Notes under the pieces: generated by a model | Told to the model about the DNA's origin: nothing | The model's input: only the letters and a program-made list of their open reading frames with translations | Databases searched by the model: none | Program-made: the position numbers and the translations under genes | Assembly (NCBI GenBank): GCA_016802295.1 | Contig: JAESIW010000203.1 | Location: 1 to 64,000, forward strand | DNA: 64,000 nucleotides | Origin: Brachionus rotundiformis | Taxonomy: Eukaryota > Rotifera > Eurotatoria > Ploima > Brachionidae | Direction: 5' to 3' | Shown: positions 33,022 through 45,400 of the stretch, one piece after another | Layout of the letters: each line of letters begins with the position of its first letter | Numbering within the stretch: the first letter of the stretch is position 1

Positions 33022-33987
33022 ATGAAAATAAACGTTAAACTAATAGTTTTAATACTACTAATTATTCTAAGCCTGCACTTTATATTCTTTACTCTTACCA
33101 ATTATACAAAATTTGTCAATTTATTTGAAGAACCTTCATATGTTTTAAACTCGAAAAATTATGTCACAATAGTAACAATTTATTTTAAATTGTCCAAGAG
33201 TAAACATAGCAATGATCAATATGAAAATTGGACACAGAAATTTATGAAAAGTGTTGTTGCGCCAGTACTAATCTACACAGATAATTCATCTTTGGACTTG
33301 TTGAAAAATCTTGTGAAACAAAATAATGTCACGGCACAATTTGTTTTATTCAAAGATGTATGGGATCTATTTTATCAAATAGAAGAATGGAGAAAACGCA
33401 ATTACACTCAAAACTATCAAAATCAACAATGGAATCTGGATCCTGAAAAGTCTATCCACAATCCAAGTTTGTATGCCATCTGGAATTCAAAGCATTATGT
33501 AATGAAAATCTCATCTATCAAAAATCCATTCAAATCAAAATTTTTTATTTATACTGACATTGGTGCATGGCGTGGATCAATACTCAAAAATTGGCCAGAC
33601 ATTGATTTTACTAAAAAATTAGATAAAATCTTGCAAGACAGAATTCTTTATGGACAAATAAATAAGGTCAATATGGAAAAAGTTAATCCACTTGGTAATA
33701 TAATCGAGGGAACATTTTTTGCTGGAAGCAAAAAAGCTATCGATCATGTAACAGATGTGTTCTATTCAATTCATGATGAAATGTTTGATAAGGGATTATT
33801 TATCGGAAAAGATCAGACAATTATGAATTATTTGACTTATGTTAAAAAAATTAAACATGTAATGAAGCTAAGAACTTGGGGAATCAAGTGTTCCTCAAAT
33901 TATGACCAATGGTTTTTTTATCAATATTTTTTTGCTCATATCAAACAGTATCCTTGTTCAAATGATAAATTTTCTCTTCTATTTTAA
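33022..33987 (+). CDS. HtrL/YibB (WlaTC)-type glycosyltransferase, type II membrane protein, 321 aa
   Basis: Single-exon ORF with a true ATG. Residues 5-27 form an N-terminal signal anchor, giving a Golgi/ER-lumenal catalytic domain. The core shows the family order: VTIVTIYFKL near residue 50, VLIYTDNSS, then KNPFKSKFFIYTDIGAWR (the acidic YTD being the likely nucleotide-sugar/metal site), and IEGTFFAGSKKAIDHV followed by KDQTIMNYL. This matches the HtrL_YibB family, found in bacteria and in nematodes and other invertebrates. Donor and acceptor are unknown. Its length suits the family. It lies just outside the large inverted repeat and repeat A. Confidence 0.8.
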   Translation: MKINVKLIVLILLIILSLHFIFFTLTNYTKFVNLFEEPSYVLNSKNYVTIVTIYFKLSKSKHSNDQYENWTQKFMKSVVAPVLIYTDNSSLDLLKNLVKQNNVTAQFVLFKDVWDLFYQIEEWRKRNYTQNYQNQQWNLDPEKSIHNPSLYAIWNSKHYVMKISSIKNPFKSKFFIYTDIGAWRGSILKNWPDIDFTKKLDKILQDRILYGQINKVNMEKVNPLGNIIEGTFFAGSKKAIDHVTDVFYSIHDEMFDKGLFIGKDQTIMNYLTYVKKIKHVMKLRTWGIKCSSNYDQWFFYQYFFAHIKQYPCSNDKFSLLF

Positions 33988-34570
33988 ACCATTAAATTCA
34001 AACTTAAAACATTATTAGTGATTAATGATGAGCTTTAATCCAAATTAATGATTCTTTTTTCATATAAATTAGTTCTAAATTTACTTTCATTTTGATGTTT
34101 TATTATTATTATTATAAATACAATTTGGGAGAGACTCCCAGGCAGTTTGGTCCTCCCTTTCAACCTCCTGCTTGATGTTTTATTTAGAAAATTAATAATA
34201 TAAACTTTTTTGCCTTTTTGTCAAATAACCAGAAAAATATAGTAAACCAAAAATAACTGTTTTCCAAGATTAATTTTATTATTCTCATCCTGACTGGTTT
34301 AAATACTAAAATAATATAACTATGATGTTTTATTTATGACATATTACTAAATGTAAGCATTACGGTTCTTGTTACTTTTAATTTGCATGTACTGGCTCTA
34401 AGTGTTGTAAATTATTTTGTCTCTGCAATCGTTCTATAGAAAATCAGCACTTTTATTTAATGGATGAAGAAAAAAATATAACTTAATAAATATTTATTTC
34501 ATTTAACTGTTTAAAATTAGTTAATTTAATTAAAAGAGCACTTAATTAAAAAAAAAAAATGTACACAACA
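33988..34570. other. Intergenic region with a LINE remnant
   Basis: Between convergent genes. It contains the truncated retroelement at 34092-34184; otherwise AT-rich and featureless. Confidence 0.6.
34092..34184 (-). mobile_element. 5'-truncated non-LTR retroelement end with 13-bp target duplication
   Basis: TTGATGTTTTATT flanks the insert at 34092-34104 and 34172-34184. The 67-bp insert (34105-34171), read on the minus strand, goes from AGGTTGAAAGGGAGGACC through GGGAGTCTCTCCC to an (ATA)n tail. A LINE 3' fragment is the best reading. Confidence 0.75.
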
Positions 34571-35677
34571 TTAATCTCTTGACTCCAAAACCATTTGTCT
34601 AAATTTTTGTACCGAGCTAGTTTTACCAGCGTTGATGGACGAAGATGAAGATGAAGTTAGATCAATTGAAGAGGAGGTCGAATTATTTCTCATCAGATCA
34701 AGCTTTAATTTGTTTACATTTTGTGCTGTATTAACAATATTGGGTTTAATGGCTACTCGATGCTTGCTTTGAGACCTAACACTGGTTACACTTCTTGCCG
34801 AGCCGGCGCTGCTCGGTGGACTCGCTCGATTGTTCATAACTGGAGAGTTTATCGATCTGTTTGACTTAGTCGCCGACACACTATTTGGCAATTTGCTTAT
34901 TTTGACCAAATTTTTACAACTCAATAGATCACTTTCTAATTTATTCCTCTCATCTTTTAGTTCATAAATGGTCGGCTCCCTCATCACTTCGCTTGACATT
35001 GTACGATAATCTTTTTCCTTATCCAAACATTCTATCAAAAAATCTATATCACTCTTAAGCTGCGCAATTTCTGTCTCAAGCATGGTACGCAATTTATCAG
35101 CCACCAAGTCAATATCGATAAAATTTATTTTCTCTTCCTCGATGGCCTCGATATCCTCTCTTAAAATTTGGCTCTTGGGTCTTGTTATCATGGGTGTTTC
35201 GAGTCCGAGTCGGCTTCGACTCGTCCCTGGTCTTTCAACTGGCCCTGAACTTACGTCAACTATTTTGTCTGCTTTTACATTCATAACATAGTTTATAACA
35301 TTGATATTATGGTTTTGTAGGATTTGTGTGTTAAACTTTTGTGTGTCTATTTTGTACTGGTCACGTAATTGCTTGATAAAGAGCTCTATTTCACGCTTAA
35401 GCGTATTCCTAACGTTGGCCGGTTCGAGCAATTTTTTCTGCGAACTCGAACGAATATTGACCAAGTTTTGTTCTGTTTCTTGCCTATAGTCGCGCCATAT
35501 TTCCAATAAATTGTCTATTTCGGCATGTAGTTCGAGCGATTCTTCGACAATATCATGGCCAATTTTAAATTTAATCGCGTCAATTTCGACCGGATTGGCC
35601 AATGATTGCACATATTGCCAAAGGCTTTGTGGAGGATCATAGGCAAATGTGTCCACAGCATTCGCTGAATCAGTCAT
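34571..35677 (-). CDS. CCDC24: Coiled-coil domain-containing protein 24 homologue, 368 aa
   Basis: Single-exon gene with a true ATG. Family landmarks in order: QSLWQYVQSL at residue ~18, then DIVEESLELHAEIDNL, an LKREIELFIKQLRDQ helix (about 90-110), NFIDIDLVADKLRTMLETEI (about 185-205) with the following long coiled coil, and EPTIYELKDERNKLESDLL (about 235-255). These align block by block with vertebrate CCDC24 (SLWELVEEHV…, …LSLELRAEV…, …EPTLAELKEQ…). The C-terminal ~110 residues are Ser/Arg/Asn-rich and disordered. Function is poorly known; in vertebrates the gene is linked to ciliated tissues, so a cilium-related role is only suggested. Confidence 0.85.
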   Translation of the reverse strand: MTDSANAVDTFAYDPPQSLWQYVQSLANPVEIDAIKFKIGHDIVEESLELHAEIDNLLEIWRDYRQETEQNLVNIRSSSQKKLLEPANVRNTLKREIELFIKQLRDQYKIDTQKFNTQILQNHNINVINYVMNVKADKIVDVSSGPVERPGTSRSRLGLETPMITRPKSQILREDIEAIEEEKINFIDIDLVADKLRTMLETEIAQLKSDIDFLIECLDKEKDYRTMSSEVMREPTIYELKDERNKLESDLLSCKNLVKISKLPNSVSATKSNRSINSPVMNNRASPPSSAGSARSVTSVRSQSKHRVAIKPNIVNTAQNVNKLKLDLMRNNSTSSSIDLTSSSSSSINAGKTSSVQKFRQMVLESRD

Positions 35678-36094
35678 TTTTATTTAATAAAATTTTTCAG
35701 AAAAATTTATTTTATTTTAATTAAAGTAACTATGGTTACATATATAAAAGATGTCAGATTTATATGTTAATAAGAAAAATCTTGTCTATATACTTAATGA
35801 AACATTATATTTATTTTGATAATATTTGTAGTCAATTCAGTAAACTCATGTGGTTCATCAAAACGAATAAATCTTTCGCCTTTTACTAAAGATTTCCGTG
35901 GTGGACCGCACCATATGAGTATATGGGCATTTGTGGAGCCTGGCTCAAGCCGGGTTATAATCAAAAATAAATGAAAACTGTCTCTTAAAACCTCCCTAAT
36001 CTCAAACCGAGATATAAATGTCTAATCTATAAATTATTAATAATTTAATAAAAAATCAATTATTTGCATAAATCTTTATTTAAAATATTAATTA
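35678..36094. other. Intergenic with a GC-richer segment
   Basis: About 35896-35955 is conspicuously GC-rich compared with its surroundings and looks like a fragment of a dispersed element (GGACCGCACC ... GGCTCAAGCCGGGTT). It has no ORF and no target duplication that I can see. Confidence 0.4.
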
Positions 36095-39000
36095 TTAAAT
36101 TTTAACTTTTTTAATTTTTACACATTGAGACAATGAGTCATTTTTTCTTTTGCGTGACAAAACAAAGTTAACAAAATCGCTGTAATTTTCTATCTCTCTA
36201 TTGCTGATTTTTAGCTCAATCAAATCAATAATTTCATTCAAATTAAGCTCCTGCCAATCTTCAATATTATATTTTCTTATTTCGACAATTACTTTTTCAC
36301 TAGATCTAAAAAAACTCTCCAATACCATCCGCTCGTCATTTTGACTCGAATCCAATTTGAAAAAATCCTCAAACTCATAATCACTTTTGGCCAGCTTGAA
36401 CTTGATTATTTTGCTCACAGCCAGCATTTGATTTAAAAATCCGAGTGGAAGTTGTTCATCTTCATTATCACATTTTAGCTGATCCCAAACTTTGTTGAAT
36501 ATTTTGACCATTTTGACAAACAGAGACAATCTTGTGCCGTCAACTAAAATCGAATCAAGCACACTACTTAGCCATATGAGCAAAGAGTGCTTTTTAACAA
36601 GATCAATAACTGCATATTTGGAATCACATGTTTTTATTAACAAATTAAGAATTGAGTCCTTTAAGTGGAAATCACTCAGTTTGGAGTCGTATATAGACAA
36701 TAGTTGTCTGTAAACGAATCTTTTTTCGCACAAGCGGTACTCAAGCGAGCTGCGAACACCATTGACCAGAATGCTCATAATCCATTTGCGTTCCTCTTTG
36801 AACTCAAGCGATGAGCTGTTGAAAAATTTGTAAAATTCTGGCACATTGGCTAAGTCAAAGATTGGTTTAAGCAAGTAAAATGAAACCAGTGGTTTATAGA
36901 GTGTTTGACCGGGCTCGATTATGATCGAAACAGACTCGGCCAAAAAAACACTAATAACACTTGAGAGACGTTGGTTTGGTTTGTACACCGAATGGCGAAT
37001 TAAGCTAAGCAAATAAAGGACAATGTTTTTGCAGTAAACTCGACTATCTAAAAGTACATAAATTATACTTAATAAATCTTAAATATTAAAGATAAAAGTA
37101 TGCTACTTTCTAAATGTGATACAAAACGGTATAGAGAACCGTAGGCCAGCATGCGAATCTTGGTGCAATGGCTACTCAGGCTTGATAATAGCAATGCCAA
37201 ACATTTTGATTGAATGAATTGAAGTACATCGACAACATTGGCTTAAACAAAATCAGTATATAGACTTGGGAAAAATAATTTCATTTTTTAATATTATTTT
37301 AGTATTTTTTCAATTTTTAATTTAGAATAAATATTTTTTTGTCAAATTTAATTATTATATAAATAACTAGAGAATTAGTTTTTAATATTACCATAGTTAA
37401 GAAGATCGTATAAATTCGGCAGCAAATACACAGGATCGTAGATGGTAGGATCAAAGTCTTCAAATTTTTCATCTATTTTTCTTCTAATTGGAAAATTACG
37501 AACTGTATTGATCATAATTGTCTCCTCTATTTTCAAAGTTATAAAGTCACTCATTTTGGCTTGTTTCTGTTCCAAATCATTGGATTTATGCACTAGCGAT
37601 GCACGGCTGAACAACAAACAATTTAACTGGGAATCAAGTTGATTTAATTTGTAAAATATTTCCAAATCTTTCTGTGCCAACGTATGGTTATACTCTTCAA
37701 TGAGCTCATTTACATTTGCTGAACTTGTATGCAAAATTTGACTTGTTGTCACAGGCTCGACACTTTTTTTAACTAAATTTGTTAAATTGTCATCATTGAT
37801 TAACTTTAGTTGCAAATCAAATAGTGTAGGCTCAAAAGACCGCGCATAAGACAATAAATCGGTCACTTCTTCAGTCAAAAGCTCTTGTTTGGATTTAATG
37901 GCCAAAAAAATAAGCCTAAATGCATCCAAAAATATGCTTAAATTGCCATCAAATTTTCCAATTTTATCCAAATACTTGACTCCAACCAAATCAATAAGAT
38001 TAGTTTTATTTTTGGCTAAAAATTTGATAAAATTTTTAAAAAATTTTTTATTTATTTTTATATCTGATTTGTCCAAGTCGTATTGTTGAATCAGCTTGGT
38101 CATTACTGAATCAAATTGGGGTTTAATCAAGTCGAGTTCGAGAATAAATGATTGGTGATTCGTGCTTGAGTTCATATATTCGGTCACATATGGCTCAATG
38201 ACATTTGCTCGGTCCAAAGCAGTCGACTGCAAAGACTTGATGACAAATTGGCTTAACGATTCGTTCTCAAACGATGCTTTGATTATGGTTTTGCTCTTTA
38301 GGATTGTGGTAATAATAAGGCTTAATTTGGATACTTGATCTTTGGATAAGAGACTATCTTTGCTCAATTCGTTCACAGTCTGAACACTATTCTCCAAATT
38401 GGTCATTATGACCCCAAAGTCTGTTTCATACTCGAAGCCGTCTGACTTTTTGTACAAAATATTATTAAAATAAGAAAAAAGGCAACAATGTATCCTAAAA
38501 ATGTTGGCATAAATAGATAATTTTAAATTATACTATTTTTTATGACAAAAAAGATCAAATATCATTTAAATCAAAAATGCCGAGAGTACATGGGCAATAG
38601 ATAAATCCAAATGAGAAGAAAAAAATGTTCTTATTGCCAAAAAAAAAGATTCTAACTTTGTCTCTAAAAAATAATTTAATTTATAATTTAAACAATTAAG
38701 TAAATTTTTTATTTTTAATTTCTTAGTTTAAAATTTTTCATTGCTAATTAGCTAGAAAAATTATCAAGACCCAAGTTTCTATCTCTTTATACTTTTAATT
38801 TAGTGCTGTTTTTTAGGTATATTAAATTTAGCCAAAGAACACGTTCTATATAAACCACCAATTGTCTTTTATAACTTTGGATGAACCACTTAATAACTTT
38901 ATACCAAATTTAACTATTTTATTTATTACTTGACTAAATTTCTAAAGTCCTAAATCCGTGACTACAAAATGATTATAAATAAAATAAAATACTAAGATAA

Positions 39001-41068
39001 TAGATATTTGTGTTGAACATACTTTTTGTAGTACTTGTGCAAGCAAAGAGATTAAAAGACGACTTCTAATAGACAAATTGAACAGCTTTATGTTCAAATC
39101 AGCACTTTCTAGATCCAAGAGCTCGCGCATTTGGCACATAAACGCCTGAGACAAGCATCTTATCTTTATTTTTTCGGCTCCAAAATGAACTTTCTTTCCA
39201 ATCATTTCTTGAGCAGCTCTAGCTGTGTCAATGTCAATGTTTCCACTTAACAAACTCGAACTAAACATCAAATCACTTGACTGACCAATTAGAGCCAAAA
39301 ATTGGTCAAGTCTAATCTCGCCTGTCTGATCCAAAAGAATAACACTACGTTTCTTTTGGCACAAAATTGCCTCCAACAACTCATCGCACTTGTCCATTCC
39401 ACTTTTTTGCATTTGTCTCAAGAACAAGTACATCAAATCGTCGTCGAACTCGATCTCACTGGGCTTTAGCATTAGCCGAAAAAAGCGCACCAATTGCACC
39501 ATCAAGTCGGATCTAGGGATCAGCTGTTTGAGGTTTTTGACCAACACAGGTCGCAATTTATCGCTAGCCATGTCAAAATTGTTCATGTACTTGATCTCGG
39601 TGACACATTGAACAAAGTCCAGATAGCCAGAAGCCTCATCAGGCTCAAACTTGACCGACAAGTCCATCTCAATGAGCTCTAGGTCCATTAAGTTTAAACT
39701 TTGTTGGAAAATACGCAAATAGGCTGTGATTAGGTGGAAATTTTTCGCCAATTGTTCAAACTTTGGCAAATATTTGCTCAACAATTCAACATTAAGCTTG
39801 GTAAGAAAGCAATCGCACTTTTGCATTATGGCCCTCATGCTCTCGGTCCATTCATTCTCATTTTCGATCAAACGCTTCCATTCTCTGACACAATTGAGAC
39901 TAGTTGTGAGCAATGCGAGCTTTTGTTGGCTCAGCTCTTTGTGAAAATTGAGCCCGAGTGGAATCGAAGTGGCCACTATGAGCTCAAGCAGGAAGTTCTC
40001 GTCTTCGTTGCCAGACAAATAGCGCGCAAACCATTTTATGTTGATGGCTTGTTGGCGAAAGAAATCATCCAAAAAGCGCAAAAAAAGACAATTGTCTGTG
40101 CCAAGTTGTTTGAGTTTGACTTTGATGAAACGCTGGACTAGATCGGGACAATGTTTTAAAGTGGACGTTAATAGCTCTGATACGTTGCTAATAGGATACA
40201 TTTTGTTAAAGTCAAACGCGATCAGCTGATTGAAGATTAGATGGTTCAAATTTTTGTCCGATTTGAGGCCCATACTTTTGTCATGAAAAGAAATTCCCAA
40301 TTTGGTCGATGTGAACAATGAAGTGTAAAATTTAATGAGCATTTGTTGCACTTGGGCAGTTATTGTCTCGTCTTCGTTTTCATAATCGAACAATTTGGTT
40401 ATTTTGGACAAAATGTGGTCAGAAAAGAGGCGAATTTTGTCCGTTTTGGAAAAATTTGCATTTCGGACTACACCGCACAAAAGTTGATTGAACATAAAGT
40501 CCAAGGAGGCTTTTTGATCCGAGGTTACATGAGAGAAAAGACAGTTGATGAGTGTGAGCGGTGTTTTGGAGTCCGATTTGAGGAATATCTTTTTAATTAG
40601 GACCAGATTGTGCTGAGAATTGAACGGAGGCTGGACATAATTCAAATAGGAGAGAATAAACTCGAGACTCATTTCGCGCAGGTCCGATTTTTTGATCAGG
40701 AGAAACTTTTCGAGCCAATTTTTGGTCTCGTTGAAATAGTTGAACTCGGAGCTAATTTGTTTGGCAAGATCGAAGCTGTGCTGAATGCAAAGCGTCAACA
40801 AACGCACACAAGTCTCCTGTATGGGAATCAAACTCGGACTGGACTTGGATTGTAGGTATTTTTTAATGATGGTAAAGTTTTTTTGAACAAGCGATTCTGT
40901 AATGGTGTGTACCTTGTTCTTGAGATCATTGCGATCAATAAGTTCGAATTTTTGCTCACTAGTCTGGTTTAGCTTGGTCAACAGAGACGATAGTTTATTT
41001 TCTATTGAGGATAGTTGATCGCCTACTGATTCATCATCGACTAGCTCGATTTGGTCTTGGCTGGACAT
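36095..41068 (-). CDS. URB1: Nucleolar pre-ribosomal-associated protein 1 (URB1/Npa1), 4 exons
   Basis: Exons (minus): 39023-41068, 37392-38445, 37107-37241, 36095-37047; 1395 residues. Introns are GT..AG and the frames close. URB1/Npa1 is a nucleolar scaffold of early pre-60S particles, needed for box C/D snoRNP-guided remodelling. Evidence: an N-terminal Npa1-type helical repeat region (SYLNYVQPPF, LIFNQLIAFDFNKMYP) and exon 2 ending in YDPVYLLPNLYDLL. Exon 3 carries CLALLLSSLSSHCTKIRMLA…LYRFVSHLE. Exon 4 carries the C-terminal NopRA1 region: VPEFYKFFNSSSLEFKEERKW, GVRSSLEYRLCEKR and KKHSLLIWLSSVLDS. The predicted protein is shorter than human (2271) or yeast (1764) URB1, mainly in the tail, which is common in compact genomes. 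The long introns at 38446-39022 and 37242-37391 hold nothing else. Confidence 0.9.
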
Positions 41069-42415
41069 TTTTGTTCAACTTAATTTTTTTATTTTTTTAA
41101 AATTAAAATTTTATTTTTCAGCTTAATTTTTGAACGCACGTGCAAAATTTGATTTTTTGTACCAAGTTCAAAATTAAGTTAACTTTTGGTCTGATTAAAA
41201 AAATTATCACTTTTAAATTAAATAATTACTGAAAATTTTAATTTGTATCAATTAAAATATGAAATTAACCTTTTAAATTATTGTAAATTTTCGTCAAAAC
41301 TATTTTAAGGTAATTCAGACCATTTTGCATAGAGTAACATATTTCATATTTTTCAAAACACAAAAGCACTTATTTATTTATTTATCTAGTATTTATGTTC
41401 GAGCCTGAGCTCCTTCAGATAACAAAAAAATAAAAACAATTCTAATAATATTTTAAATTTTATCATTTGTTTTAATAGTTGGAAATAAATGACAAGATAG
41501 AAAACACAATTATTATAGGGAGAGAGTTAGAAAGAATAGAAGAATATAAATTTTATTCTATTTTTTGCTATTGAATGAAAAGAAAGTCAGAAAGCATTAT
41601 GAATAGGACCAGGAAAGCTAGAAAATTTGTGTATAGTTTGGTAACAAGAACATAAAAGGCGAATTGGATTCAAGGCAAATTTTTAATAGAAACCTGTGTT
41701 CGATTTTATCTATATCTTATTTTCTGCTTCATAGAACAATACTTCGGAGGAAGTTTTAAGAGGAAATTTCAGAATAGATCTTACAGCTGTGTTTTGAATG
41801 AGCTGTAGTTTCCTGATTCAGATAATTAATTCAGACATGGGAAATTATAGTCCAGATTTGAGCCAACAAGTGGCTTATAAAACTTACAATTGTCTATGAC
41901 TCAAATACTTTATTACTTAATTTAAACTGTGCCTATGATCAACGACGCTGAAAATCAATAACTTATCAAGTTGCTTAAGTTGATGTTTTAATAACACAAA
42001 CCATACTTATAGAACAACTCAGGCCTTAATTTGTGTAATTAATTGTGTAGTTTAATTATTTGATTAAATAAAATAAAAAATAGAATTCTATCTGATTTTT
42101 TAGCCAAGGGTTAACAGAACTCAAAAATTATTTTTATCTCATTTGGTAGTTGTTTACATTTCTACTAAATATTGATTATCTTAAAACATAATATTAAATT
42201 GAAAACACTAAAAATATTTTGAATTATTAAAATTTTAATTTAATCTAGTTGTACTAAATAGAATTGTAATAAAAAAACAAAATTTAGAAAAATGTTTTAA
42301 TTTTTATTAAAATTATAAAAATAAAATATAATATGAACGGTTTTTCCACAAATGAACGGAATGAATAGTTTTTTTTTACAATTAAATAAATAAAAAAAAA
42401 AGTCAAATAAAACAC
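41069..42415. other. Intergenic between URB1 and PDZD8 with LINE fossil
   Basis: It contains the decayed reverse-transcriptase fragment at 41718-41885. Flanking DNA (about 41400-41960) is less AT-rich and probably belongs to the same old insertion. The remainder is AT-rich. Confidence 0.55.
41718..41885 (-). pseudogene. Fossil of a non-LTR retrotransposon reverse transcriptase
   Basis: On the minus strand two frames give pieces typical of the thumb/C-terminal part of LINE reverse transcriptases: KFYKPLVGSNLDYNFPCLN, then after a stop and frame change KLQLIQNTAVRSILKFP. The order and spacing match the ..LVRSxLDYxxP..KLQxIQNxAxRxIL.. signature of CR1/Jockey-like elements. It is clearly inactive. 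Confidence 0.65.
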
Positions 42416-45400
42416 CTATAATAATTGTAAATTTTCTACATTATTAATTAGAGTTGAATTAGCGTCTTCTGAGTTTGGGGAATTTTTACCAGAATTAAGA
42501 GGCACCTCTGGCAATTGTTGATCTTTCAGTTCCAAACTTTCTAGTCCCATCTTGCACTGCATAAGCAAAAACATGACACACTTTATCTGCTCATTCAAAT
42601 GACTTATTTGCGAACGCACAGAATTTTCTTGCTGGCTAACAGGCTTTTTCTCATCCATTAGCCTATGTGCTTGTATCAATTCCAATTCAGCTTCCAAATC
42701 AGTCTTTAACTTGCTCATCATGTCAACCGTGTTCTGATACTTGGCTATTTGCTCTTCATACTTGCTTTTTCGTTCCGACTCTTCTAAGTCATCAAAGAGT
42801 TCTGTACCAAATAGTTTATCATCGCTGGCCGGGTCCATATCCTTAAATTCCTCTTCTAAATGTTCGTCCAGAACTTTGTCAAATTTTTCTTTGTCTCTTT
42901 TTTTCTTTATGTAACCAAGCAGATTTGAAGTCGACTTGGACTTGGTCTCACCTAGGTCAGTTTTGCTCGAGTTGCGCTGCCTTAAGCCATTGAAAAACGA
43001 TGTCACTTTGGCACGTGCGTTCGATACAATCAGTCCATCGGAAAAAGTGCTCGCAACTGAAATTTCAGATGGTGACCTGGAACGCTTCTTGCTTGTTCTA
43101 CATTGACCACTCTCGGAATCGCTTAGTATCACAAAAGAGTCCTCGTTTATCCATTCATTCTGCTCATCTGCTGTTTCTTGAGGATCTAAGTTTGGATTTT
43201 GGGCAAAAAATCTTTGACATATGGTCTTGTTTATTGCACTGTCGTAGCACTTTTGGTGAATTATAAAACCACAGTAGGCACACTTGTAGGCACTTTTAAA
43301 CCAAATTTTCTTCTTGCATATTTCACAATTAACTATTTGATTGAATTGAACGGACATGAATTTGTGTACTGACCCATCGTCATTTTCACTGTTTGTCTCT
43401 AGGCTAACATCGCTAGTGTGGCTCATTGTTCTATTACTGTCTTGTTTGCTTATAGAAGAAACTTTGGATGACTTGTTGATTATTTCTGCGGCTATTTTGG
43501 ACGAGAGATCTTTTTTGTTCAAGGTCTGTTGGTTAATATGATGCTGAAAATTTATTGTTATGTTGCCAAGAGCAAGATTGCAATCAAAGCCAAAGTGGTC
43601 GCTGATTACGTGAGATTTAGTCATTTTGGACACTGCTGAGGCGCGAAATTCTTCAATAGGTCTAAAGTAAAATGTGGACTGGGACTCTCCCTTGGTTGTA
43701 GACCAGCAATCAATGGCTAGTTCGTTCAGTGGTATTGTAACATAGCCAATTGGTAGTGGTTTTTTACGAGTAGATTTCTGTATATATTGATCGCTCCATA
43801 GTAACACGTTCAGATATTTTGTCTGCTCGGATAGCTCAAATTCAAACAATTCATCAATTTGGATAGGCATACGATGTTTGGTCAATGAGAATAGATTTTC
43901 TTTGTCCAGTTTTAAATCACGGCTTTTTTGAAAGCGAAATGTCTTTTGGTCCTGATCAAGATCGGTAAGTAGGCCAACAAGATCCAAAGTTGTCGATGTC
44001 TCATTCTAATGATTAAAACCAATGTTTTAGAATATAAATTTAGAAAATATAAATCTATAATTATTAATTGAAGATTTATTAAATGATAAATAATTTAATT
44101 TTTTCTATTACATGTATTATGAGCATCTAAGTTCTCGGCATGGATAGAGAATCTTTTTTGGAACAGAATTAAATTTTTACCAAAATTTTCTTGTATAAAG
44201 CTTGGACCAAAGATTGAAAGAATTCTAATGAACTATTTGTATTATTTTAATTATTTTAGATAAATAGATAAATTTAAACAAAATTTTTAAAGTTTACTTT
44301 GAATTTAATTCAAAGGTATTCGTAAACTAGCATTCAATATTTAATTCAAAAATGAAGTTCAAATGAAGTTAAATTCTTTCCTTCTAATATTTTTGAAATT
44401 AAAAATAAAAAATAAACTTTACAGAATATTATCTAATAAATTTAAAAATCTATCTAATTAATTAGTTGAGAAGATATTTTCAAAAAAATCATTTGTTTTT
44501 CAATTTTAAATAGCATGTAAAGCGTGTTACATTAAAACTTTTCATAATTACTAATTAATTCTAATATCTGAAGATATTTTGAAATTATCATCAACTTCAA
44601 GATACCACTTACTTTTAAGTTTTATTAAATATTTGTGATTTGACTTTATATTATTAATAGATAAATTTTAATTCAAAGAATATAAAGAGACAAAAGTATT
44701 TTTTCATTTGGCCAAAAATATCCACTTACCAAGGCGCTTTCGCAAACATTACAGTAAAAGTCAACCAAACCACTTGCCGATGTGTTTATATTGAAATTTT
44801 CATTTATTATCTTCTGTTCACTGTCAGCAGCATCCTCGTCCATAGCCGAGCTAAGCCTCATGGGAAAATTGGACATTTTTACAATTGGTTTCTTGGACAC
44901 TAATATAGGTCTTTGTACCACAAATTTGATCGGTTGAAAGGCTGATTTTTGAATTAACTTATTCAATGTTTTGATTGAGGAACATCTAACCTGATTTATT
45001 GAATAAAGTATATCAAATTTTTTGATTGTTTTTATTTTGCCAGCCAGCGAGTCAGCATTTATTTTCTGGATGCAAATCTCTGTCTTATTCATAAAAAAAA
45101 CTTCCATAAAGTTAATACCAATCATTTGATTGGCGTTTGTTTTCTGTATTTCGAATTCAATGAAAGGCCAATTTTCCCTACTAGTTCTTTTTTCCATCAA
45201 CTTTTCCATCGAGTGGCCATCAATGCTAGTGGTCAAGTAAATACAGTTGGGCTCTTTTTCGCTAGGGGAACTGTTTAGCAAATTTAGATTGAGACTCGAA
45301 GCTGTTTTCTGAATTAGCTGTGCGTCCATCTTTGGCGTTTGAACCTGATTTAGCGAGTACAAGGCCTCTGGCAAACGATCACATGTTTTCATTCTAATCT

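Noticed and set aside
39734..40855. Plus-strand ORFs opposite URB1 exon 1
   Set aside because: Antisense shadows; the minus strand encodes recognisable URB1.
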